Counted from the first letter of the stretch, positions 14,937-21,911 are shown. The stretch: 21,911 nucleotides of DNA from a virus (IMGVR_UViG_3300005260_000008:1-21911); one strand, 5' to 3'. Translations and numbers: made by a program. The notes: generated by a model not told the origin, from the sequence alone.

Positions 14937-16052
14937 CTAGGCGAAGTGCTCGAATACGGCGGCCTGCGCGTCTAAATCGCGCGGATTCGCTCGCATGCGT
15001 TCCACTGCCTGATTGTATGAGTTGGCTTTGGGGTTACGGTCCACGCGCGCCCCGGGCTTGGCCATCTGGGGTGCTGCGCGAACCTGTTTGAGTACGGCCG
15101 GCTTTGCGGTCTCGATGGCGCGATACCGAGCCGCGTCGTGAAGGATCATCACGGCGATCGGATCGGTGATATTCAACTGCTCATCGGTGAGTCCGCGGGC
15201 CTTCCCGTACTCGATCATCACTTTGCGATCAGCTTCGAACTTGGCCGGATCGCGCCAAGTCGGATTCAGGTCGAGCAGTTTCTCCCGCTGTTGAGGTAGG
15301 GCCTTGACGTAGTCCTCTTGGGCGCGTCGTGCTTCCGCCTCTTTGGCTTGAGTCAACTGCTGCAGGTGAGCGCTGATCTGGCCCGCCCGCGTCTGATACT
15401 GTTGGTGCAGGAGTGCCGCTCTGCCGGGGTCCTGCTCCTGGAGTGCCTTCCAGTCGATGCCTTTGTATTCAGCGAGCAACTGGTCTTCGGCGAATTTGAA
15501 GAGCGCCTGGGTCTGTTCGACCTGCGACTTGAGAGCCGTGCGCACCTGGTTCTGCTCGGTTTCGAGCGCCTTGCGGTCGTCCTGAACCTGCATCAACCGG
15601 GCGGCAACGGTGCCTTCCAACTGATAGGACTTCTGCAGATCCTTGAGAGTGACGCTGCGTGTCTGTCCTTCGACCTTGACCGGAATGGGCAGGTCCATGA
15701 AGGACTCTTCATCGATCTGCGCTTCCTTGAGATAATCCCCGAGCGTGGAATAGGTCTTGGAATTCTCTTCCGCTGACGCCTCTTCCTGACCGCTGGCCTC
15801 CGACAGCTCTTCGGCATCGGTCTTGGCTTCAACAGCCTCAACAGGGGCCTTCACCGGCTTTTCGGGTGCTTTCTCAGCGCGTGCCTTGGCTTCATCTGGA
15901 GAGTCAAAGGCGCCCTTGTCCCACAGTTGGTCAAAGTCCTCGGCCGTGGTGACCGTGGAGCGCAGATCCTGCATCGGTGCGGTCGCAGGAAGTGGCTGGG
16001 CAATACTCGAGGTCTGCGTGCTCTGAGTCACGCTTTCAGCAGTAGCTGACAC
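14937..16052 (-). CDS. Capsid scaffolding protein (371 aa)
   Basis: Guides assembly of the capsid shell and leaves or is cut on maturation. It starts at GTG 16050-16052 behind GGAG eight bases upstream. The N-terminal 100 residues are acidic and Pro/Ala/Glu-rich (DEAKARAEKAPEKPVKAPVE; ELSEASGQEEASAEEN), with low order. The middle is a long Gln/Lys/Leu helix region (LMQVQDDRKALETEQNQVRT; QISAHLQQLTQAKEAEARRA), and the C-terminus is basic (KPGARVDRNPKANSYNQAVE). This composition and the place directly before the capsid gene are typical of scaffolds. No protease motif is present. The call rests on composition and synteny. Confidence 0.85.
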   Translation of the reverse strand: MSATAESVTQSTQTSSIAQPLPATAPMQDLRSTVTTAEDFDQLWDKGAFDSPDEAKARAEKAPEKPVKAPVEAVEAKTDAEELSEASGQEEASAEENSKTYSTLGDYLKEAQIDEESFMDLPIPVKVEGQTRSVTLKDLQKSYQLEGTVAARLMQVQDDRKALETEQNQVRTALKSQVEQTQALFKFAEDQLLAEYKGIDWKALQEQDPGRAALLHQQYQTRAGQISAHLQQLTQAKEAEARRAQEDYVKALPQQREKLLDLNPTWRDPAKFEADRKVMIEYGKARGLTDEQLNITDPIAVMILHDAARYRAIETAKPAVLKQVRAAPQMAKPGARVDRNPKANSYNQAVERMRANPRDLDAQAAVFEHFA

Positions 16053-16055
16053 GGG

Positions 16056-16358
16056 TTATCTCCGGAATTGTTCGGCCATGCGCTGCATGAGCGAGCGCTG
16101 GTTGGCCAAGGTGATCTCGGCCATCTGGCCGGTATCGATGATCTGTTGGAAGAAGTCCTGGAACTTGCCCCACACCTGCTCGGCGATGATCAGGCGGGTA
16201 TGCATCTCGGTCTCGCGCAGCGGAACCTGTTGGCGTTGGGCTGCGAGGTTGTCGGCGATGTGTTTGCAGGCGTCCTGCCACAGCACCGAGTTCACAATCT
16301 CCTTGGCTTGTCCTGCGCGAACGATCTCTTCCTGCGGGGTCTTGGGCGTGAAGTTCAC
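16056..16358 (-). CDS. Unknown helical protein between portal and scaffold (100 aa)
   Basis: Starts at GTG 16356-16358 in a GTGA overlap with the portal stop. It is almost fully alpha-helical and Gln-rich: EEIVRAGQAKEIVNSVLWQD, DNLAAQRQQVPLRETEMHTR, then EQVWGKFQDFFQQIIDTG and NQRSLMQRMAEQFRR. No family is recognised. Its stop codon overlaps the ribosome binding site of the scaffold. Small helical proteins at this point in podovirus head modules can be assembly factors; here that is only a positional inference. Confidence 0.78.
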   Translation of the reverse strand: MNFTPKTPQEEIVRAGQAKEIVNSVLWQDACKHIADNLAAQRQQVPLRETEMHTRLIIAEQVWGKFQDFFQQIIDTGQMAEITLANQRSLMQRMAEQFRR

Positions 16359-18607
16359 TGCATGCCCCGCACTTCCTGATAGTCATGCGAGAGCACCCGT
16401 CCGGCATCTGCCTCCGCGTTCTGCTTCAACTGGCTCGCGATGATCTGACCTAAGACCTTGATGAGCGTCTGGGCCATCTGAGAATTCTGCGCGGCCATAT
16501 CCACTTCGCGGTCGTGCTGGTTCTGCACCACGTCGTGGGCCGTTTGACGGTCTTCCTTCGCACGATCCATGACGGCATCGCGTTGGGCGTGCAATAGATC
16601 CACCTTGGCATCAATGATCTGACGCTGCAGTTCGCCCTGCTGCTGCATCTGGATGCCCTGATTGCGCAGTTGAGCAGCTTGTACGCGCGGATCGGGTGGC
16701 TGTGGCGGTCGTTGCGCCATCAACTGCTGGTATTCCGGCCCTGAGGGGTCTAGCGCAAAGGCCTGGGGATTCTCAAAGCCCAAGATCTCGCAGCCGCGCT
16801 TGAAGGTCTCGTACATCTGCTTAGGACCCACCATACCGGCCTGAGCCAGTTTGTCCTGCATGTTGGAGAGCAGATTCAAGTTGGCGCGCGCTTCCTCGCG
16901 GTTGCCGGAACCCAGTCCGACATTCGGTGTGACCTTGGTGCGGCGCCGCCAGGAAGTGGGATCGGTCTTGATCCAGCGTCCCGCGAGCTCAAATTCCAGC
17001 GGTCCGTCCTGGTGGCGGATGATGCAGTTGTGGATCTTGGTGAAGATATCCTTCACCCCTTCGGCCAGCAGTCGGGCAATCAGCTCGATCTTGAGAGAAG
17101 CGGCCGACATCGCCGCCAACTGACCGCCCTTGGTCACATCCTGCAGTGCATCGGCATCCAGTCCCACGGTGTCCCGGCCCACGCCAGTGCGCATCTCCCG
17201 CAACCGATCGGTGTATTCCATGGCCGGAATAACCTGCTCGACGAGGTTTGAGGGCTGCACGAGGGGCATGACCCAGTTGGACGGCGCGCCATTGCCGCGA
17301 ACCACGCCACCCGGCCGGGAGGTCATGAGGTCATCCAAGTTGCAGTTCTTCCAATCCACCGCCGTGCGGGTGTTGTTGGCGAGCGCGAGGTTATCCAGAC
17401 CCGCCCGATACAGCTGCGTCTTGATCACCTGCAGATCAGACAGCGTATCCGTGATACTGATCCCGATGTGCCGATGCGGCATGCGCTTAGGCACACAGGA
17501 GCAGTACGGGGTTTCTTCGATCTCCTCGTTTTCGAGGATCTTGTCCCCGGCCACGAGCACGCGGCGCAGTTCTGCAATGCCGTCGTTGTCGTAATCGACC
17601 CGCAAGGCCACCCGTCGCACTTCGATCAGCTGCATGGCGTGATCGCCCGGATTCTCAACCGAGTTCTCGTCCGTCACCTCGTTGCGCGCAAGGGCCACCA
17701 TGGAGAACCACTGCGGCGTCCCGGGAGAGAGCTTGTCCACCACGTCCCGCGGATGACCGTCCGCGATCAAATCAGAGCGCGTCTTGTCACTCTTGCGAAG
17801 CGTGAAGGGGGATTCTTCGAGATTGCCGCGCACCTGAGGGGATACGCGCATTTCCTCCGTCGGATTGCACTCGACCTTCACCTTGCCGACTTTGGAGGTA
17901 CGGCGGATCTTGATATCCCACAGCATCAGGGGCTGTTGGGGAGCCTGAGGATTGATTGGAGCGGGTGCCCCACCCTGCATGAGCTTTGCGACCTCGGGAT
18001 GATCCGTCATCGGATACTCCCGCTGCTCGATCACCTCGATCTCGGTCTTCTCATCGGCCTGCAGCACTTCCATCATCTCATCTTCGGTCAGGCCCGAATA
18101 CGATTCGACCGCAGTGCTCTCCTCCTCCACCCAATCGACGGAGGCATAGCCGTTCCGGAGGATCAGCGCATCCTTGAAGAAGTCGTGCAGCACGAAGAAG
18201 CCGTTGTTGCCCTTCATGAAGATGTGATTGACGGCCTGAGTTTCGATCTCGGCCTGGTCCACATCCTGAGGTCCCTCGGGCTCAAACCGGCAGATGTGCT
18301 TGCTGGCGGCGAACATGCGCATCAGCTGCGGCATGATCCAGTCCACCGTATCGGCCACTTCAGGTAACACGACCTGGGAGCGGTTCTCGATCTCGTTGCC
18401 CAAGGGACGGGCAAAGTACAGGTTGAGCGCGTTGTACTGGTCTATCTCGAGGGTGGTCTGGTTGTTCTGCGAGGCGGGGAAGTATTGGCCGACAGAGGCC
18501 CCGGAGGAGACAGACGAGCCCATGGAGGCGAGTTCGTAGGCTCGGATGATGTTCAGCAGCGTCTCATCGGTCATGCGCCCCGATGGTTTCTGCTCAGACT
18601 CGCTCAC
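16355..18607 (-). CDS. Portal protein, P22-like (750 aa)
   Basis: Forms the dodecameric portal through which DNA is packed and released. It starts at GTG 18605-18607, overlapping the TGA of the small coiled-coil ORF. P22-type portal landmarks: LNLYFARPLGNEIENRSQVV, then VLPEVADTVDWIMPQLMRMF, HDFFKDALILRNGYASVDW, RRVALRVDYDNDGIAELRRV, and SITDTLSDLQVIKTQLYRAG in the clip/stem region, followed by GGVVRGNGAPSNWVMPLV. The C-terminus is a long Gln-rich helix (RNQGIQMQQQGELQRQIIDA), the barrel-like part found in P22-type portals. The length is close to P22 gp1 (725 residues). It follows the terminase genes, the canonical order. Confidence 0.93.
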   Translation of the reverse strand: MSESEQKPSGRMTDETLLNIIRAYELASMGSSVSSGASVGQYFPASQNNQTTLEIDQYNALNLYFARPLGNEIENRSQVVLPEVADTVDWIMPQLMRMFAASKHICRFEPEGPQDVDQAEIETQAVNHIFMKGNNGFFVLHDFFKDALILRNGYASVDWVEEESTAVESYSGLTEDEMMEVLQADEKTEIEVIEQREYPMTDHPEVAKLMQGGAPAPINPQAPQQPLMLWDIKIRRTSKVGKVKVECNPTEEMRVSPQVRGNLEESPFTLRKSDKTRSDLIADGHPRDVVDKLSPGTPQWFSMVALARNEVTDENSVENPGDHAMQLIEVRRVALRVDYDNDGIAELRRVLVAGDKILENEEIEETPYCSCVPKRMPHRHIGISITDTLSDLQVIKTQLYRAGLDNLALANNTRTAVDWKNCNLDDLMTSRPGGVVRGNGAPSNWVMPLVQPSNLVEQVIPAMEYTDRLREMRTGVGRDTVGLDADALQDVTKGGQLAAMSAASLKIELIARLLAEGVKDIFTKIHNCIIRHQDGPLEFELAGRWIKTDPTSWRRRTKVTPNVGLGSGNREEARANLNLLSNMQDKLAQAGMVGPKQMYETFKRGCEILGFENPQAFALDPSGPEYQQLMAQRPPQPPDPRVQAAQLRNQGIQMQQQGELQRQIIDAKVDLLHAQRDAVMDRAKEDRQTAHDVVQNQHDREVDMAAQNSQMAQTLIKVLGQIIASQLKQNAEADAGRVLSHDYQEVRGMQ

Positions 18608-18747
18608 TTCTTGCGCTTCTCCAGCATCTCGATACGACGCACGAGTTGATCGTGAGCGTCTTCGAGTACCTTGATCCGGGCGTCCCGGTGCTGTTCCAAG
18701 TTGTTCAAGCGTTCCTTGATGGCGTTCAGCTCGTTGATCAAACCCAT
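18604..18747 (-). CDS. Small coiled-coil protein upstream of the portal gene (47 aa)
   Basis: A short frame from ATG 18745-18747 to TGA 18604-18606, whose stop overlaps the portal GTG. The product is a basic, charged helix with heptad-like leucines: MGLINELNAIKERLNNLEQ, then a DARIKVLEDAHDQLVRRIEM segment and an EKRKK end. A TTG at 18754-18756 in the same frame would add three residues and has GGAG nine bases upstream, a better site than the ATG has, so the true product may be 50 aa. The function is unknown; such coiled coils sometimes act as chaperones for portal or terminase assembly, which is speculation here. Confidence 0.7.
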   Translation of the reverse strand: MGLINELNAIKERLNNLEQHRDARIKVLEDAHDQLVRRIEMLEKRKK

Positions 18748-18756
18748 GTCAGGCAA

Positions 18757-18782
18757 TTCAAATCACTCCGCTCTTGCCATAC
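18757..18782. repeat. Copy 2 of the terminase-end repeat
   Basis: Ends the 72-aa ORF. It matches 18972-18997 at 21 of 26 bases, with the first ten identical. Both copies encode YGxSGVI and the stop on the minus strand. Confidence 0.85.
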
Positions 18783-18976
18783 CGCAACGGCGTATTGAAA
18801 CCGTTGACCTGCTTGCTAAATCTCCAAAATTCTTTGCCGATGGGGCACAGAAACACACGACCCTCGACATCCCCGGTCACGCTGATCAATCCCTTGTGGT
18901 TACGGCAGATCGCCGTCTCCACCCCTTGTGTCTCATTCGGCTGAATGGGCGGACGTGCGAGAGTTGAGATGTTCAA
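18758..18976 (-). CDS. Small protein after the large terminase, ending in a copy of its tail (72 aa)
   Basis: Starts at TTG 18974-18976, overlapping the terminase TGA; there is no internal Met, so TTG is the natural choice. The protein has two Cys and several basic and aromatic residues (AICRNHKGLISVTGDVEG; RVFLCPIGKEFWRFSKQV). I recognise no family. The last residues, LRYGKSGVI, mirror the terminase end LKYGASGVI, and the DNA repeats too. Reading frame length, tight overlap and protein-like composition argue that it is translated, but the start is non-canonical with no strong ribosome binding site, so it would depend on coupling to the terminase. Confidence 0.6.
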   Translation of the reverse strand: MNISTLARPPIQPNETQGVETAICRNHKGLISVTGDVEGRVFLCPIGKEFWRFSKQVNGFNTPLRYGKSGVI

Positions 18977-18997
18977 ATCACGCCACTCGCGCCGTAC
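18972..18997. repeat. Copy 1 of the terminase-end repeat
   Basis: The 3' end of the large terminase gene. It is repeated imperfectly 215 bases away at 18757-18782 in the same orientation, bracketing the 72-aa ORF. Confidence 0.85.
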
Positions 18998-20241
18998 TTG
19001 AGCTTGGGCAACTGCATCGCCAGCTCGTTGTCCATCATCGGTGCCGACATCGCCACATAGCGCATCGCATCCGCACCGTGTGAGTACACGTCGTGCAGCG
19101 GCTTGCCCGGCTCACCGGTTGAGTTGGGTATCGAGCGCCGATAGCGCTTCAGACACTCCACCAGCCGATCACAGCTTTTGTCGATGAAGGTCTGCTTGAG
19201 CATCATCCGTGTGGCGCGGATGCCTTCCTCGACGCTCGTATTGGGCAATACCTCGACGCTCCACCTGAGGTCCTGCAGGATCTCCTGTGCGGTGCGACCG
19301 GTCTTGAAGTCCCCGTGTCCACCATCGTGCGGCAAGAAGATCTTGCCCCAGCTGTAGTTGAGCTTCCTCAGCTCCTGGCTGTACCAGTCGAGCGTCTTAT
19401 GGGAATCCTCGATGTATCCCACAACGCGAATCTGACTGACGTGACGCTGAACCAGGATGATCGACATCTGGTCATTCCATCCGAGGTCGAACACCGGATA
19501 GACCAGGAGATGCGGATCGACCGGAAACTCCCCGATACGCCGCGAGAGCTGAAGGTCTGCAACCTCATCAGCGTAGATCGCACCGGACAAGGCAGGCCTG
19601 GGTTTGCCTTCCCAGATGTTCTCGTAATCGGCCTTGGAGAGCTTCGCCAGATCCCGTTGGCGCTCTTTCTCCAGCACTTCCGGGAACCAGGGGTTGTCCC
19701 GCCAGTTCATTTCAATGTCGATCGAGCCTTCCGCGGCATGCGCGACCAGCTCATCCCAGGTGGGATCGGTGTCGAGCTCGGGATTCCAGGTAGCCCAGAT
19801 CTCGCTCCCGGGCTTTCTGATCGTGGGCTTCAGGATCGTCCAGGAGCGCTGAGTCAGCACCTGCGCTTCCTCGAGCCACACGATATCCACGCCTTCGTAG
19901 GACTTCAGAGACTCGGCGGTTTGATCAGAGAGTCCCGTGAACAGAAACTCACAACCGTTGTGGCCTTTGATGCCTTGCACGTTGATCTCGTACAGGCTGC
20001 CCAAACCCAGCAGCGCGATCTGATCGGAGATCAGTTTGTGAACGGATTCACGAATCGAGTTCTGCGTCTCTCTCGTGCACAACACACGCAACGGTTCTGT
20101 CGCGGTCCTCGTCACCAGCACTCGGGCAACTGACCAGGACTTTGCAGATCCTCGCCCCCCGCGCAGGCTCTTATAGCGGGCCGGCTGAAAGAGCGGCGCG
20201 AGCTTACTAGGGAGTTGGGCCCGGAACGCCAACGAACTCAA
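18973..20241 (-). CDS. terL: Terminase large subunit, PBSX/Terminase_3 type (422 aa)
   Basis: The ATPase-nuclease motor that cuts and packs DNA into the head through the portal. Starts at TTG 20239-20241, the first start codon after an in-frame stop, with AAAGG about six bases upstream; the gene overlaps the small terminase by 35 bases. ATPase motifs: Walker A GGRGSAKS (28-35, with Ala where many relatives have Gly), Walker B VDIVWLEE (118-125) and coupling motif ATWNP (150-154). Nuclease motifs: FDLGWND with D252 at 251-257, HDGG at 305-308 and HGADAMRY at 388-395. Landmarks RYKSLRGGRG, VLCTRETQNSIRESVHKLIS and WRDNPWFP are typical of this type. Length is normal. Confidence 0.97.
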   Translation of the reverse strand: MSSLAFRAQLPSKLAPLFQPARYKSLRGGRGSAKSWSVARVLVTRTATEPLRVLCTRETQNSIRESVHKLISDQIALLGLGSLYEINVQGIKGHNGCEFLFTGLSDQTAESLKSYEGVDIVWLEEAQVLTQRSWTILKPTIRKPGSEIWATWNPELDTDPTWDELVAHAAEGSIDIEMNWRDNPWFPEVLEKERQRDLAKLSKADYENIWEGKPRPALSGAIYADEVADLQLSRRIGEFPVDPHLLVYPVFDLGWNDQMSIILVQRHVSQIRVVGYIEDSHKTLDWYSQELRKLNYSWGKIFLPHDGGHGDFKTGRTAQEILQDLRWSVEVLPNTSVEEGIRATRMMLKQTFIDKSCDRLVECLKRYRRSIPNSTGEPGKPLHDVYSHGADAMRYVAMSAPMMDNELAMQLPKLKYGASGVI

Positions 20242-20611
20242 TGGTCGCCTTTACTTGAACCGCGCCACCGTTCTCCCCTACATGCTCCGTGCGCGCCAGT
20301 TTGGGACGGACGAATTCAGCCGCTTCCATGGCGAGCTTCATGGCTCCATGCGGATCGGGGCGAATGAGCCAATTCCATTCGACCTTTGGATTGCCATCCT
20401 CATCAAACGAAGGCGCGCCGTTCTCATCGAGCACCGGCTCGGGCTCTTTGATGCCTTCAGCCACCTGTGTGATCCACTTGTCGAAGTGGGCGCTCTGGTC
20501 AGCGTAGAGCTGCGCAAAAACGTCCTTCATCATCTTGGTCGATTTGTTCATCGACCCTTTGGGGCGTCCCTTGCCCGCATTCGGTGGCTTACGAGCCGGT
20601 TTAGTGTCCAT
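20207..20611 (-). CDS. terS: Probable terminase small subunit (134 aa)
   Basis: Would recognise the packaging site and hand DNA to the large subunit. ATG at 20609-20611 is chosen over a TTG at 20648-20650 that lies inside the previous gene. The N-terminus is basic with a GKGRPKGSMNKST motif, a minor-groove or nonspecific DNA-binding pattern common at the start of small terminases and related phage proteins. Then come helices (KMMKDVFAQLYADQSAHFDK) and an acidic segment (EPEPVLDENGAPSFDEDGNP). The C-terminal part, RPDPHGAMKLAMEAAEFVRP, is helical and ends in a short beta stretch that overlaps the large subunit gene. The placement directly before terL is the main support. Confidence 0.75.
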   Translation of the reverse strand: MDTKPARKPPNAGKGRPKGSMNKSTKMMKDVFAQLYADQSAHFDKWITQVAEGIKEPEPVLDENGAPSFDEDGNPKVEWNWLIRPDPHGAMKLAMEAAEFVRPKLARTEHVGENGGAVQVKATIEFVGVPGPTP

Positions 20612-20630
20612 GAGCAGTAAATTGCTGGCG

Positions 20631-20984
20631 TTACTGCCCCAGCTTCTCAAACTCGTCCGCGGTCATGGGCGGCTGAGCTTCAGGTTCTGAGCCCTCGATG
20701 GAGGCGTTGGTGAGATCCGGCTCACCCGTGGCTTCCGGCACATCATCTCCGAAGCGCTCTTTGGCCACATCGCTGTGAACGATGGCGAGATCACTCGCAG
20801 GGATCTTGTCTGAGGGCGTGGCCTGTTTTTCTTTGCAGTTGCAGGCCGTGAGACTCACCTGAGCGGGAATGCCGGAGTGCAGATCACGCGGTTGCAAAAG
20901 TGTGACGTGATACAGCGAGTTGCAATAGACCTCGGTGTGATGGGCTTGGTCGTGGCGAATGATTTCGAACGGTTTTTCAGACAT
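20631..20984 (-). CDS. Unknown protein upstream of the terminase genes (117 aa)
   Basis: Starts at ATG 20982-20984 in a TAATG overlap with the preceding stop. The N-terminal 60 residues look like a compact beta domain with several His and Cys residues: EIIRHDQAHHTEVYCNSLYH, then SLTACNCKEKQ. The CNC pair with the nearby His residues might bind a metal, but spacing matches no finger I know. The C-terminal half is acidic and Pro/Glu-rich (DDVPEATGEPDLTNASIEGS), likely disordered. The function is unknown. Confidence 0.72.
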   Translation of the reverse strand: MSEKPFEIIRHDQAHHTEVYCNSLYHVTLLQPRDLHSGIPAQVSLTACNCKEKQATPSDKIPASDLAIVHSDVAKERFGDDVPEATGEPDLTNASIEGSEPEAQPPMTADEFEKLGQ

Positions 20985-21151
20985 TACTTGCTTCCCAGTG
21001 ATTCGAATTCGGCGTGGCTCTGTGGGTGCTGTGCCTCGCCGTAACCGCCCCCGTTGATCTTGCCTTCAGACTCCCGGCGACCTTGGAACTGGCCGCTCGG
21101 GCGTTTGAAGCTCTTGACTTTCTGGACAGGGACAACAGGTTTGATTTTCAT
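20984..21151 (-). CDS. Small basic protein (55 aa)
   Basis: A short frame from ATG 21149-21151 to TAA 20984-20986, starting two bases after the stop of the GH16 gene. A longer reading from 21304 lies inside the GH16 gene and is rejected. AGGG about seven bases upstream of the ATG serves as ribosome binding site. The product is basic and Gly/Gln/Ser-rich (MKIKPVVPVQKVKSFKRPSG, then QGRRESEGKINGGGYG) with no hydrophobic segment. Not recognised; probably unstructured or nucleic-acid binding. The overlap with the next ATG as TAATG supports translation. Confidence 0.65.
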   Translation of the reverse strand: MKIKPVVPVQKVKSFKRPSGQFQGRRESEGKINGGGYGEAQHPQSHAEFESLGSK

Positions 21152-21153
21152 GA

Positions 21154-21911
21154 TTAGCCCTGCCAGATCTTTTTCTCGTAAATATCGAATGTGTAAGGGA
21201 ATTGCGCGCTCGTGAGCGGGAACAGGAGCGAGCTGATATAGGTGGCAATGAAGCTGCCACAACCCAGGTTGGTGCCCAACTGACCCGTACAACCAGACCC
21301 CCACGGCATCACGTAGCAGGTGAACAACACGCCATCCACAAAGCGGTAGCTACGGTCGGGGGTCCAGAGGATCTGATATTTGTGGGTCGTAGCTGAATAA
21401 TCAGGGGCGCCAGCGGGACGGAAGAACCCAAACGCATCCCAGTAGGAGGAATGGACGCCGATGAGCTTTGCGTACTCCTGGCGCTCGTATAGGCCACCGT
21501 GGTTGTTGCCGGACCAGGCAGAGGCATTCGCGCTACCGCTGATGTTGAACTCGAAGTTGTCCAGTTCAGAGGCATCGATCGGAAAGCCTTCACTGGTGCG
21601 CGAGTACACCCAATCGGCCGGCCATGCCCCTTGCTTGGTGTTGCCGGGGATCTGGCAGGTGATTTCGATGGCAATGAAATTGGCGCCGTTCTTCCCCGGC
21701 TGATAGCCGGCCTTGGTCCACATCTGTCCCGAGGTGATCGGCGGGGACATGATCGTGAAATCACTCGTCGCCTGACTGACTGAGCCATCGAAGGTGATGG
21801 TCGTGCCGGTTTTACTGACAACCCGGCGAGTGCCAAAGGTACCGGTCGTGATGTTGTTGTAGTACATCCCGACCTGAATTCCGGAGGGCACGGACGAGTA
21901 CGTCATCGTGG
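21154..21911 (-). CDS. GH16-family glycoside hydrolase-like protein, 5' end probably beyond the window
   Basis: A concanavalin-like glucanase fold that would cut beta-linked glycans (beta-1,3 or 1,3-1,4 glucans, agar-like or capsular polymers). Numbering from ATG 21904-21906, the family landmarks are GAWPADW at 93-99, the catalytic pattern ExDxxE as ELDNFE (nucleophile E114, D116, acid/base E119), and HKYQILWTPDRSYRFVDGVL at 175-194, which matches the WTP...VDG strand pair of GH16. There is no signal peptide at the visible start. The first 50 residues read like a beta linker (TGTFGTRRVVSKTGTTITFD), and the frame remains open to the window edge, so the gene probably begins upstream and this is its C-terminal part. 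In a phage this suggests a virion-borne depolymerase. Substrate cannot be told from sequence. Confidence 0.85.
   Translation of the reverse strand, partial: TMTYSSVPSGIQVGMYYNNITTGTFGTRRVVSKTGTTITFDGSVSQATSDFTIMSPPITSGQMWTKAGYQPGKNGANFIAIEITCQIPGNTKQGAWPADWVYSRTSEGFPIDASELDNFEFNISGSANASAWSGNNHGGLYERQEYAKLIGVHSSYWDAFGFFRPAGAPDYSATTHKYQILWTPDRSYRFVDGVLFTCYVMPWGSGCTGQLGTNLGCGSFIATYISSLLFPLTSAQFPYTFDIYEKKIWQG

Noticed and set aside
17468-18367. 299-codon plus-strand frame
   Set aside because: Antisense to the P22-like portal gene; its His/Leu/Asp-rich product is a codon-bias shadow.
19315-20133. 272-codon plus-strand frame
   Set aside because: Lies opposite the large terminase, whose ATPase and nuclease motifs are unmistakable; the product has no recognisable features.
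20612-20650. TTG start 13 codons upstream for the small terminase
   Set aside because: It falls inside the preceding coding frame, and the GKGRPKG domain starts normally from the later ATG.
21152-21304. Upstream extension of the 55-aa gene
   Set aside because: The extension is read out of frame through the GH16 gene; the inner ATG has a ribosome binding site and fits between the neighbours.

Overview
The window is the structural and lysis half of a tailed bacteriophage (free phage or prophage) with short-tail (podovirus) architecture. It has a PBSX/Terminase_3-type large terminase, a P22-like portal of 750 residues, a scaffold, an SU10-type (DUF5309-like) major capsid protein, a head-tail adaptor, a propeller-like tail nozzle/stabilisation protein and a run of Gly/Ala/Gln-rich ejection-type proteins. 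I see no tail tube, sheath or tape-measure gene. A T4-type lysozyme with a probable membrane-anchored coiled-coil lysis protein suggests a Gram-negative host. I cannot name the host from the sequence.

All genes but one lie on the minus strand, so the transcriptional order runs from right to left. From 21906 down: a GH16-like polysaccharide hydrolase (cut by the window edge), two small unknown proteins, small terminase, large terminase, two small ORFs, portal, a 100-aa protein, scaffold, and major capsid protein followed by a strong intrinsic terminator. After the terminator come two small virion-type proteins, two large adhesin-like proteins that share a short beta repeat, a 111-aa protein, adaptor, nozzle, four ejection-type proteins, a glycine-rich tail fibre, a membrane coiled-coil protein, a 70-aa ORF and a GH24 endolysin that runs off the left edge. 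Packing is very tight, with ATGA, GTGA, TGATG and TAATG junctions nearly everywhere, so one or two long late transcripts with translational coupling are likely. The largest unassigned gap on the minus strand (about 155 bases near 2016-2170) is filled by a small membrane-protein ORF on the plus strand.

Points that stand out: (1) an in-frame TGA splits a 234-aa virion protein from 19 further codons that continue its glycine-zipper tail; (2) the last 26 bases of the large terminase gene are imperfectly repeated at the end of the next small ORF; (3) several gene-start junctions occur as near-identical pairs; (4) ten genes, including those for capsid, portal and terminase, start with GTG or TTG; (5) a beta repeat is shared by two neighbouring adhesin-like proteins; (6) a GH16-like enzyme lies just upstream of the packaging genes; (7) a small membrane-protein gene opposes the late operon. 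No CRISPR array, tRNA, insertion sequence, integrase or reverse transcriptase was found.
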